Below, piece after piece: positions 36,447-48,361 of a stretch of 64,000 nt of DNA (the first letter of the stretch is position 1; every line of letters starts with the position of its first letter). The position numbers and the translations under genes are program-made. The notes below the pieces were generated by a model. The model saw only the letters and a program-made list of their open reading frames with translations, ran no database searches and had not been told where the DNA came from. Origin of the DNA: Hygrophila difformis. Lineage: Eukaryota; Streptophyta; Magnoliopsida; Lamiales; Acanthaceae. The stretch lies in assembly GCA_030278955.1 (NCBI GenBank), contig JAOANR010000010.1, positions 20,056,444 through 20,120,443 of the forward strand, written 5' to 3'.

Positions 36447-36660
36447 TATATAATACATATCGATGATTCATACTCTACAGTAATGAAATGTAAGTAGTGA
36501 TGAAATTTACTATTTTACCTTTTATGTTAATTTGGACCATTGAAATTCTCATCTCATCAATGACTTGGATGCGCCTAAGTACATCAAGAGGGGGAGAGCC
36601 TCCACACCCTAACTACTCCCATTTATATAATCTAGTTTTTATTATACACCAGCATCACCA

Positions 36661-36686
36661 ATCTATCTATCTATCTATCTATCTAT
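36661..36686 (+). repeat. (ATCT)n microsatellite
   Basis: About six and a half perfect ATCT units lie just right of the Mutator-like element. Confidence 0.95.
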
Positions 36687-37424
36687 TATATCTATAAAAA
36701 TAATAACATCTTTTCACACACACATTCCCGCCTATTTTTTCCCCTCTCACAAAATCTACTTTTTTTTACACTCTTTCACATACTGAATTATTTACGAAAC
36801 TGCCATTTTTAAAAAACAAAATTCAAAAATAAAATGGAAATTCACATCCACCTACATTCTATCATCGTGAATTTCCTGCATCATACAGAGTTTTTATTCT
36901 CCTCCCAATTCAAATTTCTGAACCGTCCCCATTCCATATTCTCTTCGTGACTCATCAGTTCTCATGCCTTTGCTTTCTTTTTCTTAAATTTGCAGATAGA
37001 TTGTTGATATGGAGTATTTTCAGAATCTATGCACGCAACCGCCGCCTTCGCCCACCTCCGACACCGTCTCTATCTCCTATATGTCGATTGGTAAGTGGTT
37101 GAAAAGCCTAGCTTTTGATTGCGTTTCCTCTGTTTGTCTCCCCATCCCTGATTGAACGCACATCTGAAGTCCAAAAGAGTCCGCCTACACGTCCGCTGTC
37201 ATCGCACCCCAAATCTCGCCACCATCTTCCGTTCCATGTCCACAGCCGCCGCCTCCGCCTCCGTCTCAGCCTTCACCTCCTCTTCATATCTATTTTCTGT
37301 GCAAGGTACTACCATCCGCGGGTGACTACTCCTCCCACTTAAAGTCTGTCCTTCTCCATAAAAATTGAATTAAACGGATGGTGCATGACATCCATACCCA
37401 TATTTTATCCCATGCAAGCTATAA
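36687..37424 (+). other. Spacer with a possible captured exon (37009-37090)
   Basis: A pyrimidine-rich stretch ending TTTGCAG is followed by an ATG frame MEYFQNLCTQPPPSPTSDT and a good donor ATTG|GTAAGT. It resembles the first exon of a host gene, but nothing convincing follows. The DNA at 36684-36840 looks like a Helitron 5' end (TCTAT..ATAAAAATAAT), which would fit capture by the helicase-bearing element downstream. Low confidence. Confidence 0.25.
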
Positions 37425-38510
37425 ACACAAAAATATGCCCCATGTCTCAACCAAAGTGGCATGCATTCTGTTCCCTTTAGCGACGACTCTGCCAACACAA
37501 TTGCCATATGAATCTCTAAGAAGCCCACCGGCCTTGCAGGAATTTCCCAAAATGATCCCTTGGCAATTAATCTTGGGAAAAAATGCCAAATAGGTCCTTT
37601 TTCTTTTCCGAAAATTCAAATCAGTTCTTTTTCTATTTTATTACCAAAACAGTCCGCTACAAATGCTAATTATGTCCAAATCAGTCCTTTGTTCACTAAT
37701 TATGCTCTAATTACCGACGTGGCAATGGTTTAAATTTAAACCTTACACGTTGACATAATATTAGTCCCTTTTCTTTTATCTTTTGCCAATTTAGTCCAAA
37801 ATTTTTATTTTGTTCCACTTAGTCCTCTACCCAAATCAGTCATTTTTATATTAATTGGCCTCCATCCTTTCAAATTATTTTATTTCAGGCCCATAACCTT
37901 AAATTTTTTATTATTACTAATCCATTTATCAAATAAATGTCCAACATACTTCCGTAAATAAAATTAAACACCAAACCTCATGCATTGGGTTTTATTATCC
38001 ATACTTCCGTAAAATCCCAGATCTTGGAAAACCCGGTAACAAGGCAGTCAAACCTAATGTATGAGGTTTGGTGTTTAATTTTATTTGCAGAAGTATGTTG
38101 GCATCTATTTGATAAATGGATTAGTAGTAATAAAAAATTTAAGGTTTTGTGCCTGAAAGGAAATAATTTGAAAGATTGGAGACTAATTAATATAAAAATA
38201 ACTGATTTGGGTAGAGGACTAAATAGAACAAAATAAAAGTTTATGACTGAATTGGCAAAAGATAAAAGAAAAAGAACTAATATTATGCTCACATGTCAGA
38301 TTTAAATTTAAACTCTTGTCACGTCAACAATTAGAGCATAATTAGTGAACAAGGGAATGATTTGGACATAATTAGCATTTGTAGCGGACTGTTTTGGTAA
38401 TAAAATAGAAAAAAGGACTGATTTGAATTTTTAAAAAGAAAAAAGACCTATTTGCCATTTTTTCCATTAATCTTGATCCAACCGTCTTCCGGTTTATTCA
38501 TTTCTATTTT
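37425..38510 (-). pseudogene. RNase H-like LINE fragment split by a foldback element
   Basis: On the minus strand the reading KPEDGWIKIN (near 38475-38505) is interrupted by 37576-38465 and resumes as ILGNSCKAGGLLRDSYGNCVGR and TLVETWGIFLCL (37425-37560). This is the same RVT_3-type RNase H domain as at the window start. The second acidic position is retained (VETWG). The fragment has no upstream or downstream pol. Confidence 0.65.
37576..38465. mobile_element. Foldback Mutator-like element, about 390-bp arms
   Basis: The two halves are near-perfect inverted copies (start GGAAAAAATGCCAAATAGGTC; the end is its complement), separated by about 80 bp around 37975-38055. A 10-bp duplication ATTAATCTTG (37566-37575, 38466-38475) flanks it. 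Long arms plus a 9-10-bp duplication fit foldback MULEs. Open frames inside the arms are by-products. Confidence 0.88.
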
Positions 38511-39270
38511 AGCCGAAAATCGCCGTTTGTAGTGAAAAAATATTTTCACTTGTTCTTTCACATTGTTAATTCACTAACTATTTATCGAGCTTTTATTTAA
38601 ATATTTTTGAGTTTTATTCGTTATTAATCAATTATATAAATTGTTAAAAATATATTTTTAATATATTTAAAATAAATTAAACATCATTATTATTCCTTTC
38701 GTATTTATAATTTTTAGTTTATTTAATTTAAATTCAATTAACTAATCCTTTCTTTAATTTGGGTTAAATTAATTCAATTTTCCCTTTGTTCATGTAAACT
38801 ACAATTATGGAACAACATAATAAAAAAAATATGCTGAATAACTTTTAGAAATTTACAAGTCACCCTATTATGAAAATTCGAACAATATAAATGTCTGATT
38901 AGTTTCCTGGCTTCGGCTCTTCCAAAAAAAATGTCCCGATATGTATTAAAGATATTTTAACTAATTTCCAATTTATTAATAATGAATAATTTCTAAATAG
39001 AATAATAATGAAATTTAAATTATTTTAAATGTATTAAAAATATTTTAAAAATAATTTATAATTTATTAATAGTGAATAAAAATCAAAATTACTTATACAA
39101 AAGCTAAATAAATAATTATTTAATTAATAATGTTAAAAAATACTTAAGTTATTAAGCATGTTTCTAAGATATTCTTTCCCATAACAAACATGAGTCTTAA
39201 GCCAATGTACATATTTTTGGGTGCATTAAGGATATTTTAACGGTTATCGAGAAAAGAAACCACTGCAGAG
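38511..39270. other. AT-rich spacer, nothing recognised
   Basis: Long A/T tracts. No coding or terminal repeat signal was found. Confidence 0.4.
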
Positions 39271-39278
39271 AAAAAAAA

Positions 39279-39765
39279 ACATCCTCCCCTTGCATCTTCT
39301 GGTATTGGTGCTACTTTATTGCCCGAGGACTGCACATTCAAGATTTAAAATCCTTTTAAAATTGGATGAAGATTCATCATGTGCAATCCCTCATAATTCA
39401 GACATTGCAGAGCTTATCAAACAAAGACGGCTTATTATTTGGGATGAAGCAATGATTCAGACCAGGTTTGCCTTTGAATGTTTGGATCATTATCTGTCAG
39501 CCCAAATAGATATAATAAACTTTTTGGTGGGATTACTGTAGTATTGGGTGGGGATTTTCGTCAAATCCTTCCTGTTATTGCGAGAGCTCCGAAGTGATAT
39601 TGTTCACTCATGTATATCTAGATCTCCATTATGGAATGACATCAAATTATACATTCTACAGGAAAATATGTGACTACGTAGACGGAATACAAGGTTTTCG
39701 AAGATGTCGTATTTTGGAATTTAGTCAGTGGGTTCTTGATATTGGCGTTGGTAAGATCCCACTGA
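39279..39765 (+). pseudogene. PIF1-like helicase of a Helitron, N-terminal fragment
   Basis: Fragments in shifting frames read TAHSRFKILLKLDEDSSCAIPHNSDIAELI, LIIWDEAMIQ (helicase motif II), an FGGD-like block, and EFSQWVLDIGVGKIP. These are the hallmarks of the PIF1-type helicase half of plant Helitron RepHel proteins. The Walker A motif and the Rep nuclease are not in the window. It continues at about 45387 after a large insertion. Confidence 0.8.
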
Positions 39766-42208
39766 AACTTTTGACAAATTTCCCACACGAGTATTTTTTC
39801 TAAAATAGAAAGAGAATAATCCCGGTTTTGATTTTTATTTAATGAAAATTGATTTATGATGATGGAGTTGGGATTAGGGATATATTTATAGGTTGTCACG
39901 TTTTTATTTACTCGTGTTAAGAAACTGTGCCCCCGAAAGCGCACGGAGTCAAAAATTGCAGTATTTATAGTAAGTACCGGATCGTTCATTGGAGGATGTG
40001 CGACAGAAGCAGGGCCCACGTCGTTTTATAAGATTTTCCACTCGGTTACTCGATTCAAGTTTGTGTTTTAATTATCAACTATTTGACATAATTTAATTCT
40101 AAGCTATGAAAGCATAGAATAAAGCAGATAAAATTATTCTAGAAAGCGAATTAAATTTAATCTAAGAAAGCAATAAAATTATTCTAAGAAAGCGGTTAAA
40201 ATCATTCTAAGAAAGCAGATTTAAAATGAGACAGAAGGGACATGAAGAAAATAACAAAAATTGGACAAGATTCAGATGAAACACAATTAAACTTCCATTT
40301 TAATACACAGATCTTTGTTTGGGATAATCCTTTCAGTTAGCTAGTTCTCATGCTTTCTGTACTATGTTCCCTTTAAGACAGGTACTTACAGTCATAATTT
40401 ACATGCTCTTAAGAAATCAAAATCTGAGATACCAAAGACTCATAACTGCCCTCACATGGCCCTGCAAAGGCATATTATTCATCTGTGGTGGACAAGCAAC
40501 ACCTGACAAATCATTTATTGAAATGCCAAGTACTCCCATCATTCCCCTGGTCATACCCAAAGTTTAAAATCAAGCCCTGAACTATCCCTTAACTCTCAGT
40601 CCTAGTAGCAGTTAGAAGATCTAGTGACGCTCCCGAGTGACCTCTACAAAAGCGTTTAAAAGAAAGCAGTAAAGAAAGCATTTTAAAATCCTATCACTCG
40701 GAAGTTTCAAAAGCTTCGTACTGGTAGTAAATGAAAGCACCCAGTCTGGATGACTGGATTTGGACCAAGAATTCCCGGCTCTCGGTGAACCGCTCGCAAT
40801 GTTCACTTCCTTCCAGGTGGTTATGAGATACAAACTAATGAAACAAAATAATAAAATAGTTTGTTCCGGATGCACTCACTGAAGACTAAAAAATAGGCTT
40901 TGGCAGAAGAGGATAGTAGTTGAAAGAATACTCAACCCTACCTTAGAAAATAACCAAGGCCCACATGATGTTCTTCTAGTATTATCTATTACACTTCATC
41001 TGAATCCAAGTGGACTCTGATTCAGTGTAGTATTTAATATAAGATTTCCAACATACAACAATTTTGGAACAAATAATTGATGTTTGAAAATCATTCCCTA
41101 AACAGGTACTATACTCTCAATAAGAACACATACCCTTTCAGTCTAGAAGAGACCTAATCGCTGACTCTGCTTCTAATTTCCCAAAATCAACCCCCAACCG
41201 GATATGAGCTAATCATAACTGAGGAATTTATCCCTTACTCAGATCCGGATTTTATAAATGAATTTTTGCTGGAAATTTATTATGAGACATCTGATTAAAA
41301 ATCAAGACTTCTATGTCCAAGGGAAGGATCCCAAAATAATTTGACCACAATAGTTACATAATATTATCATGCATAATTTTATATGAGAAGTGTAAAATTA
41401 AATTAACCCAAAATATAAAGTGGATTTAGACAGAATGTGATACACAGAGATGAAATAGCCGAGATGAGAAGAATTTATTTTTGGCTAAAAAGATGGCAAA
41501 ACGATTGGGTGGACTGCAAACATCTGTTGTCCAATTTCCCTCTCATTTGAGTGGAATGATTTTAGACAGCAGAAGACCTTAAATGACAGTGATCGCTATC
41601 ATCAAGATTTCTACTATCTGTGAAATGAGAGAAAAGCCTACATATTTTCTCACAATAATACCAGTCAAACAGTGTTGATCGGCACAGTCTGATAATATTA
41701 CAGTTTGAAATTCGGGTTTGAAAATAAAATAAGAAAATAAAACTGTATTCAGACAGGGACTGACTGAGTGGCTACTTCATTTCCCGGTAAGAGGACCGTT
41801 CGCCAACATTATTCTATGATATTTTTCACTATTCATTTCACACAACACAGGTAAAGACAAAATAAATAAAAGAAAATATTTTTGGGTCATCTTGTGTGAG
41901 AGACATTGGTTTCTCATGCAAGGGTATGAAAATTGATCAATAATTACTCTTTATGTCTAATTAATCACTCATTCCATAATTAATTAATTACAGTCCGAAT
42001 TATACACTTAGATCATTAGAGTTTAATTTTGTAGAAAAAATTTTTAATGGAAATTGAACAAAGTTCTTTATATCAAATTAATCATGGGTTGAGATCATTG
42101 GATTTCAACCTCAAAATATTAATACAAAGGTTCAATTAATTAATGAGATGAGATGGAGAATAAAAATTTGGCAAGAGAGTGCCATGCATGTCGTGAGACA
42201 GAAATTGC

Positions 42209-42855
42209 GTCATGAACCGTGGGTTCACGACGGGGGAATCACGACATGAGAGGTGGGTAATAAAAGAAGTTGAATATTTTGAAAGTTTAGGGTTTCCATG
42301 TCGCTAGACAAAAAGTGTGTCGTGAGACATGGTCTCACGACAGGAGTCTCGCGACATGGGGGTTGGAAGTCAGAATTTTTGAAATTAAAAGAGATGAGGA
42401 CCTAGTCATGAGACCATAAATTGTGTCGCGAACCTAGGCTCGCGACATGGGTTTCACGACTGGTAAATTCGAAAATCAATTGCTATTTCATGGAGGTCCA
42501 ATCGCTATACTCGAATTGTGTCGTGAGACATGGTCTCACGACAGGGGTCTAGCGACTAGCATGATCTAACAATAAATTCTAAGTATTTGGTCTCCCAGTC
42601 GCTAGACTGAAAGTGTGTCGTGAGACTTGGTCTCACGACAGGAGTGGTTTGTGACTGGGGTTTTTCAAAAATTCAATGAAGGCATAATTTCTCTGTTGCT
42701 AGACTAGTGTTGTGCCGTGAACCGTGGGTTCACGACAGGAGCCTTTCAGAATGAAAACAAGGGGATTTGGGTCTTACATTGCATTGCATAAAATTGCGTC
42801 GTGATCCGTGGGATCACAACGGGAGTATTACGTTGCAACCCATGGGGTTACAACG
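42209..42855. repeat. Array of seven nested hairpins, about 100-bp spacing
   Basis: The inner stem is GTCGTGAGAC, a 2-3-nt loop, then GTCTCACGAC. Inner stems start at 42209, 42319, 42425, 42520, 42617, 42714 and 42798. Several are enclosed by an outer pair GTCGCTAGAC ... GTCTAGCGAC (42300/42346, 42501/42547, 42598). Stem letters change in a compensated way between units (GAGAC/GTCTC, GAACC/GGTTC, GATCC/GGATC). Confidence 0.85.
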
Positions 42856-43599
42856 TGATGCATTACAATGTAGGAAATAATTTTTTTTATATGCACAAAC
42901 ACTTTAACACCATCCCTTTTAGATCTAATGCACTAAAAATAAGTAAATAAAAAAAACTACCTAAAAACTAAAGAAAGAAAAAGAAAACAGAAAAGAGGAA
43001 AGAAAAGAGAACATGACAAAAAATTGAAAAGCCTAAAGCCAACAACAAAATTAAAAACAAACTATTCTAACAAAGCAAAATTAAAGTAAAACCTACACTA
43101 AATCTATCAAGGGATAAACATCAAGTATTTATACATTTATTAAATCTAAATAAAGCATTAAATCTAACTAAAAATAATAAAAAATGGTCAAGTGACCAAA
43201 ATACAAAAAAAGAGCAAAGTGATAATATGGAAGTGATCCATTATGAGTTTTTGGTGGAGCATTTTCTCATATAACCTCAAAAACCAAAATATGGTTTAAA
43301 TACACCTATTGATTAAGTGTTTTCAACCCACAAATCTAATCCTAAAGCTGTAAACAGAAATAAAAGAAAAAAAAACTGCTACAATACTAGAAACCCATTT
43401 ATTATCTAGGACTAAGAAACTACAACTGAAAATAAAAATACATGGCCATGACCATCTACACTAATTTTTATTTTGGAGAGCACCTTGGGTGCCTCCAAGA
43501 ACAACAGTAATAAACTAAAAAAATGGGTGTGTAGCTACTGTTCAAGGGGTTGGGAGGATATATTTATAGATGAGTAGGAATAAGCCCTAGGCCCATTAG

Positions 43600-44130
43600 G
43601 CCCATCGTGTCGCCAAGCAAAATGTTGTCGTGAAACAAATTGAGGCTGGCGACACAACACACAAAGTTGCATTTTGCTTCAGGTTTTTGCACATGAGGGG
43701 ACGGGAGCTTGTGGTCCCAGAGGAAAAGACAAAAATCTTTGTTCTGTGGGAGCTGAGGTCCCGGGACCTCTCAATTCTTTTGACATGTGATGAATTCAAA
43801 ATGGAGTGGGCTGGTGGAGGTCATGTGAGCACGTGAGATGCTTTAATTCTTCTCTCTTCCTGTCGCGAAAGTCCCTCTCAGTCGCGTGACTCTCCACTCA
43901 GTCGCTAGCCATTTTCCTCTTTTGTCCCTAAGCAGTGTCGCGAGACACCTCTCACAGTCGCTAGCCATTTTTCCAGTCGCGAGGCACAGTCTAGCGACTG
44001 GAGTCTTGGGACAAGAGGTTTCGGACTGGCTTTACTGTTCATTATCTCTTGTGTCCCTAAACACCCCTAGTCCTTAAGCAACTTCCCTGTCCCTAAACTA
44101 TGTTTCACGTCTGGCTTTAGTCTAGCGACT
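43600..44130. repeat. Second GTCGC/GCGAC hairpin-rich stretch
   Basis: The same words recur (tgtcgcc...ggcgacac at 43608-43655; agtcgcgtgact; gtgtcgcgagacac near 43937; agtctagcgactg near 43990 and 44120) without the regular spacing of 42209-42855. Confidence 0.6.
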
Positions 44131-44279
44131 GAGGTCCCGAGGTCCGGATAAAATTTTATCTCTTTCCCTTCCTTTTCTCTTTCCTCCCTTCTCTCTCATT
44201 TTTTTCTTTCCTCTCTTCCTCTTTCCTCCATTTTCTTGCCGTGTTTCATTTCTTTGCTGGGTCTACTGTCGTGAGGCGG

Positions 44280-44930
44280 TAGGAGGAGATGGTGATGCCT
44301 GGATCTGATGGATGGTGGTGGGCGGCGCTTGCGGCGGCAGGAGATGGTGGCCGGAGTTCTGGAGGGGGCGAAGGTGCTGCCGGCGGAAGTGAAGGAGTCA
44401 GAGATGGTGACTTCGCCGGGGCAATAGGAAAGGTGTTGCGGGTGCTGCGTCGCCAGAGGTTGCAGATGGTCGGAGGGAGCTAGAGGGTGGTTGGTCGGTG
44501 TTGACGCCGGGAAGGAGGCCGGAGGTGGTGGTGCGGTTGCTCGAGATCTGGAGGTGGGGGCAGCGGCTGCCGTGGCTATCGGAAATGGGGGAGATGAGTT
44601 GTTGTGTGTGAGATGAATTTTGGCCGGAGGAAATGGTGGCCGGAGCGCCGCTGGATTGGTGGCCGGGAATGGTAGGGAATTGGAAATGGTGGCCGGAAAG
44701 ATGAGAGTGGTGGTGGCAGACTGAGGAGATGATCGGACGTTGAGGGCCGCCGGCAGTGCTGGCGAAGTCGGCGCCGGAGGCGGCGGCGGTAAGGTGTTAG
44801 GGTTAGGGTTAGGGTTGGGGTTGGGCTTGGGATGGTGTTGGGCCAAGAGATGGGCCTGAAAGTGTTGGACCGAGTCCTTGCTGCTCTGGGCCAGATCAAA
44901 TTGGATTGGAAATTGGATTGGACTGTTAAA
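44280..44930. other. G-rich low-complexity segment
   Basis: Runs of ggtggccgg, gcggcgg and (ttaggg)3 (about 44797-44816) give long open frames on both strands (Gly-rich on plus, Pro-rich on minus). Composition explains them. I do not call a gene. Confidence 0.5.
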
Positions 44931-45386
44931 TTCCTTGGGCCACCTGCAATTCCATTCTCCAATTAGTTGATTAATTCACCAATTATTTTTAATTATAGCA
45001 GAAAATAGAGATAAAAATAAACATAAAAAATATAAATATATACATTAAAATATAAAATAATATAGATATGCATATTTATTCCACTTGATTATTTGGTTTG
45101 TGTTCCATTTAATGAACTCGTGTTCCACCGAATAGACAACACCGAACCAGAATTTGCCAAGTGTAGGATTTTTAATATTTTATCATGTTTTTAGATTTTT
45201 TAATACAAATTTAATAAAAATAATAATATTTTGTGTTTTTTAATACCAGCTTATTATTTATACAAACTTGCACATATCTGTCAAATTCAACGAATTTCTT
45301 ATTTAAATAAGACCGGAATGCGATCAAATGCCCATGTTTAGACACGGAAATAGATTGAAAATAATGGTCAATTTTGGCCATTATCA

Positions 45387-46150
45387 CCCACCTGTTGCTG
45401 CTGGTAGCAGTGAGGACACTTTCAAAACTATTAATATTCCAAGTGAGTACTGCATCGAATCTAAAAACAATGATGTTAGTCAACTTATCGACATTGTATT
45501 CCCAGACTTGATACATCGTAAAACTGATGTTGGGTACCTGCACGAATGAGCTTTGTTGACTCCGACAAATCAGGTTGTAAACCACGCGAATAATAATATC
45601 ATATTGGAAAAAATACTGGGAGAGTCATTTACGTATCACAGTGTTGATTCAGTACGGTGTCACGATGGTTGTCATGATAGCCTTACCTCTGCCTTCCCGG
45701 TTAAGTATCTCAATTCAATTAAGTTGCTTGGGATGTCTCCACAAAACTTGGTTTTAAAGGAAGGAGTGGTGGTTATACTGCTAAGGAATCTAAATCAAAC
45801 TATGGGACTTTGTAATGGATCACGGATGATTGTTAGGAAGTGTCACAAGCATACGGTGATTTGTGAAATTAATGGTGGAAGTCATACTGGAACACGGCAT
45901 TTGATCCCTAGGATTGAGCTCTGTCTGAAAGAGAGGACTCTGCCGTTCAACTTTGTCCGACTGCAATTCCCGTTACAGATTTGCTTTGTTATGACAATTA
46001 ATAAAGCACAAGGACAATCGCTTGACCATGTCGCTCTATACTTGCCAAAACCAGACATGGACAATTGTATGTTGTTGTGAGACGTGTTACTATACCCGAT
46101 GGTCTGACGTTCTTCATAGAGAATCTAGAGGGGGAACATGCAGTGTTACA
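45387..46150 (+). pseudogene. PIF1-like Helitron helicase, C-terminal fragment
   Basis: The reading resumes with DTFKTINIPSEYCIE, then DIVFPDL, and after one TGA (45547-45549) continues ALLTPTNQVVNHAN, EYLNSIKLLGMSP-like residues, VILLRNLNQTMGLCNGSRMIV, IPRI, FPLQICFVMTINKAQGQSLDHVALYLP and, after a frameshift, YVVVRRVTIPDGLTFFIENLEG. These correspond to the C-terminal PIF1 domain, including the INKAQGQSL motif. No Helitron 3' hairpin plus CTRR end was found downstream. Confidence 0.88.
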
Positions 46151-46733
46151 AATAACATTGTTTATGAAGAAGTTTTTTACGATTTGTTATCTAAACAGTA
46201 GCCATGGTTTAAAGGTTTGTTCCATTAGTATTTATTTATGTTCTAGGTCAAGTTATTTAACAATATCATGCCTAAAATCTCTTTATTTTGTTCCTAGGAC
46301 GCGCTAGTTTTATTATATAATGCTGGACATCTTCGCCTTCATCTTCAATCCTTGTAAGAACATTCATTTAATTATATTATTGTTTTGAATTAGGTGAGAA
46401 GTGAACTTCAGACCTGAAAAACCACCGCATGCAAATGTTTTCCTGTAATGAATTCCATATACATGACTTCTCTGTGGATAGTGCATGCAAATGGTTTATC
46501 TTTTCCATATACATGAATTACATATACATGAATTCCATATAGAAATTATTGGCTGAACTCGGGGAATTGATGCTGGAGAAGATTGCTTGGTGAAGAGCTA
46601 TGAAGTGTGAAGAGCTCGGATGTTTTAATAAATCATTTGGAACTGAGGTACACTAGCACGCCTTTTAAAGACATGCATTGATGATGTGTAGAGTCTCTGT
46701 GAACACATGTAGTATTATACTATTATTCCCCTT
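46151..46733. other. Spacer after the helicase, nothing recognised
   Basis: It has short repeats of catatacatgaatt (46449-46538). No gene or terminal structure was recognised. Confidence 0.35.
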
Positions 46734-47733
46734 TGTTGGGTCCCTTTTTCTTATCGAGATGTATAACTTATTAAATCTGTTTGTTCAACAATACACGCTT
46801 CAAAAATTATTAGTAGGTTAGTACTAAAATCAAGCACAGCGGAATTAAAATGTGTGAAAGTAAAAAATGAACAAACAAAAAGTTGTTGACCCAGTTCGGC
46901 CCAAGGCCTACGTCTGGGGGATACCAATCCAGGAGAGTTCCACTAAATGTTCAAACACCGGGTTCCAACCCGAACATTAGCGAACACAAATCTGCCATCA
47001 CTCCAATCGCCAAGCAGAAAGTTGTATTGACCAAAACATCCCCGTTTTGGTGAAGATCCCTCCAAGACCTTTCTCCAACCCGTCAAAGCTCCCCGCTTCA
47101 AGTTTCCCTCTAACGAAGCCTGTGATGTGATCCTCCTTGATCTTCTCCTCCTCGTCGGTGTCAACATGACGAATGCCTTGGAAGATGCCCACACATATTA
47201 TCGTCACCTTTATGTGTAGACTCACGAAATCCATCTTCTCCAAATGTTCAACCAAGGCGCAATGACATTCATAAATATAACATGAGAATCAGAATGTCAC
47301 TGCTTTTGAGTTCTTCAACCAAATGATTTAAATCGATTAATTCATGGTTGAAGAACTCGTATTTTCTTCCTCACCCTTGGACGATTATTTGTGAATGTTT
47401 TCTTTGAAAGTCTCGTCCACTCTCCCCTTGCCGTCTGGAGGGGTCTTTAAATAAATGCAAGAATCCGGCTGCTAAGGAATGTGTATATACTCATTTAATG
47501 CAGGATTCTCTAGCCAAAATATTCCATAACACAACCTTCCAAGGATAGAAAATCTTCTTGCCATATTTGAACATCCCTATCCCTGCAAATCCGTCCAGAT
47601 CCATTGGGAGAATATCCAGAGATAGCAGCTTTCATTACCATAAATACTTTGCCTCTGGATAAGATTTGCGTTGGAGTTCAGTCTGGTGTTCGAACATCAG
47701 GTGGAACACATACAACAAAATTTGGTCCCAACA
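46734..47733. mobile_element. Solo LTR, 1000 bp, TSD CCCTT
   Basis: It starts TGTTGGGTCC and ends GGTCCCAACA, with CCCTT on both sides (46729-46733, 47734-47738). The phrase gttgacccagttcggccca and the following blocks are typical of long plant LTRs. No internal region is attached, so it is the product of LTR-LTR recombination. Open frames inside are not genes. Blocks such as ccaatccagga and catcactccaatcgccaagc recur in decayed form at 60230-61330. Confidence 0.8.
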
Positions 47734-47738
47734 CCCTT

Positions 47739-48077
47739 CTCCCCTAGAAGAGGATGTTGTCTAAACTTGATTTCATTTCCACTTGAATTAGATTTGAGCA
47801 ATGGTGAAGCTGGTCCTCACAAATCTCAAAACCCCTGAATTAAAGAATTAAAAGAAACCCACAAATCCACACTTCCATGATGAGGGATCAAAAAATACGG
47901 GAGGTGTAATTCATGTTTGTTATGTCACTGAACTGAGAATGTTTTCTTATATGTATATATATTGATACATTGATAACAGAGTATCGTGCACCAACCTGGG
48001 AACTCATTCTGTTGGTGTAGCTTATTGATTTTCATGCTATGGTGTAGATTTATGTTATAGAAGCAACCAATCCACAA
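47739..48077. other. Spacer, nothing recognised
   Basis: AT-rich, between the solo LTR and copia D. No feature could be supported. Confidence 0.35.
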
Positions 48078-48082
48078 GTAGT

Positions 48083-48361
48083 TGTTGAACGCTACGAAAG
48101 TAAATAATCGGAGTGTTTCATTCAACCAAAAATGAATATCTGTTACAAGAGTCAGAATGGAACACTCCACACACATATATACACGAGCCAAAGACTCATG
48201 GGCTCAACCAAAGAAACAAGAAAATATAAGGCCCAATACAGTAATAAAGGCCTAAACAATAAGGCCCAAACAACAGGCAAATACCATGAACTACTTAGAC
48301 GTCTGCTACTCTTCTTCTTCTCAGATCAGCTTCTCTTCAGCCAACTTCACTATAGTCCACC
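48083..48361 (-). repeat. 3' LTR of copia D
   Basis: About 279 bp. It retains the uninterrupted site ctacttagacgtctg, which is split by a MITE in the other LTR. Its inner edge runs into the poly-C tract. Confidence 0.9.

Larger units (their letters stand above)
34477..36620. mobile_element. Mutator-like non-autonomous element 2 with GTCGCTGAA array
   Basis: A perfect 9-bp duplication ATTTATATA (34468-34476, 36621-36629) flanks inverted ends GGGAGTAGTTAGG. Its right end (36505-36620) is homologous to the right end of the element at 11798-13214. Without its nested Harbinger and hAT insertions it would be about 1.08 kb. No transposase is present. Confidence 0.85.
39770..45380. mobile_element. 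About 5.6 kb non-coding insertion splitting the helicase
   Basis: The helicase reading stops near 39765 and resumes near 45387. In between there is no transposon protein. The sequence includes (a)agaaagc repeats near 40110-40220, a block resembling the non-coding parts of large LTR elements (39935-40020), a periodic hairpin array (42209-42855), a second hairpin-rich stretch (43600-44130), and a G-rich segment (44280-44930). I found no LTR pair or duplication, so a LARD-like retroelement is only a guess. Confidence 0.35.

Noticed and set aside
42209..42855. CRISPR-like regular repeats
   Set aside because: Eukaryotic context, units are hairpins with variable stems, and there are no constant repeats with unique spacers.
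44797..44816. Interstitial telomere repeat (TTAGGG)3
   Set aside because: Plant telomeres are normally TTTAGGG. Only three 6-bp units, embedded in G-rich filler.
44196..44846. 216-aa Pro/Ser-rich open frame on minus, with a Gly-rich frame on plus
   Set aside because: Both come from G-rich low-complexity DNA (ggtggccgg, gcggcgg, ttaggg words). No domain, and both strands stay open by composition.
46943..47255. Overlapping open frames on minus
   Set aside because: They lie inside the solo LTR and have no recognisable domain.
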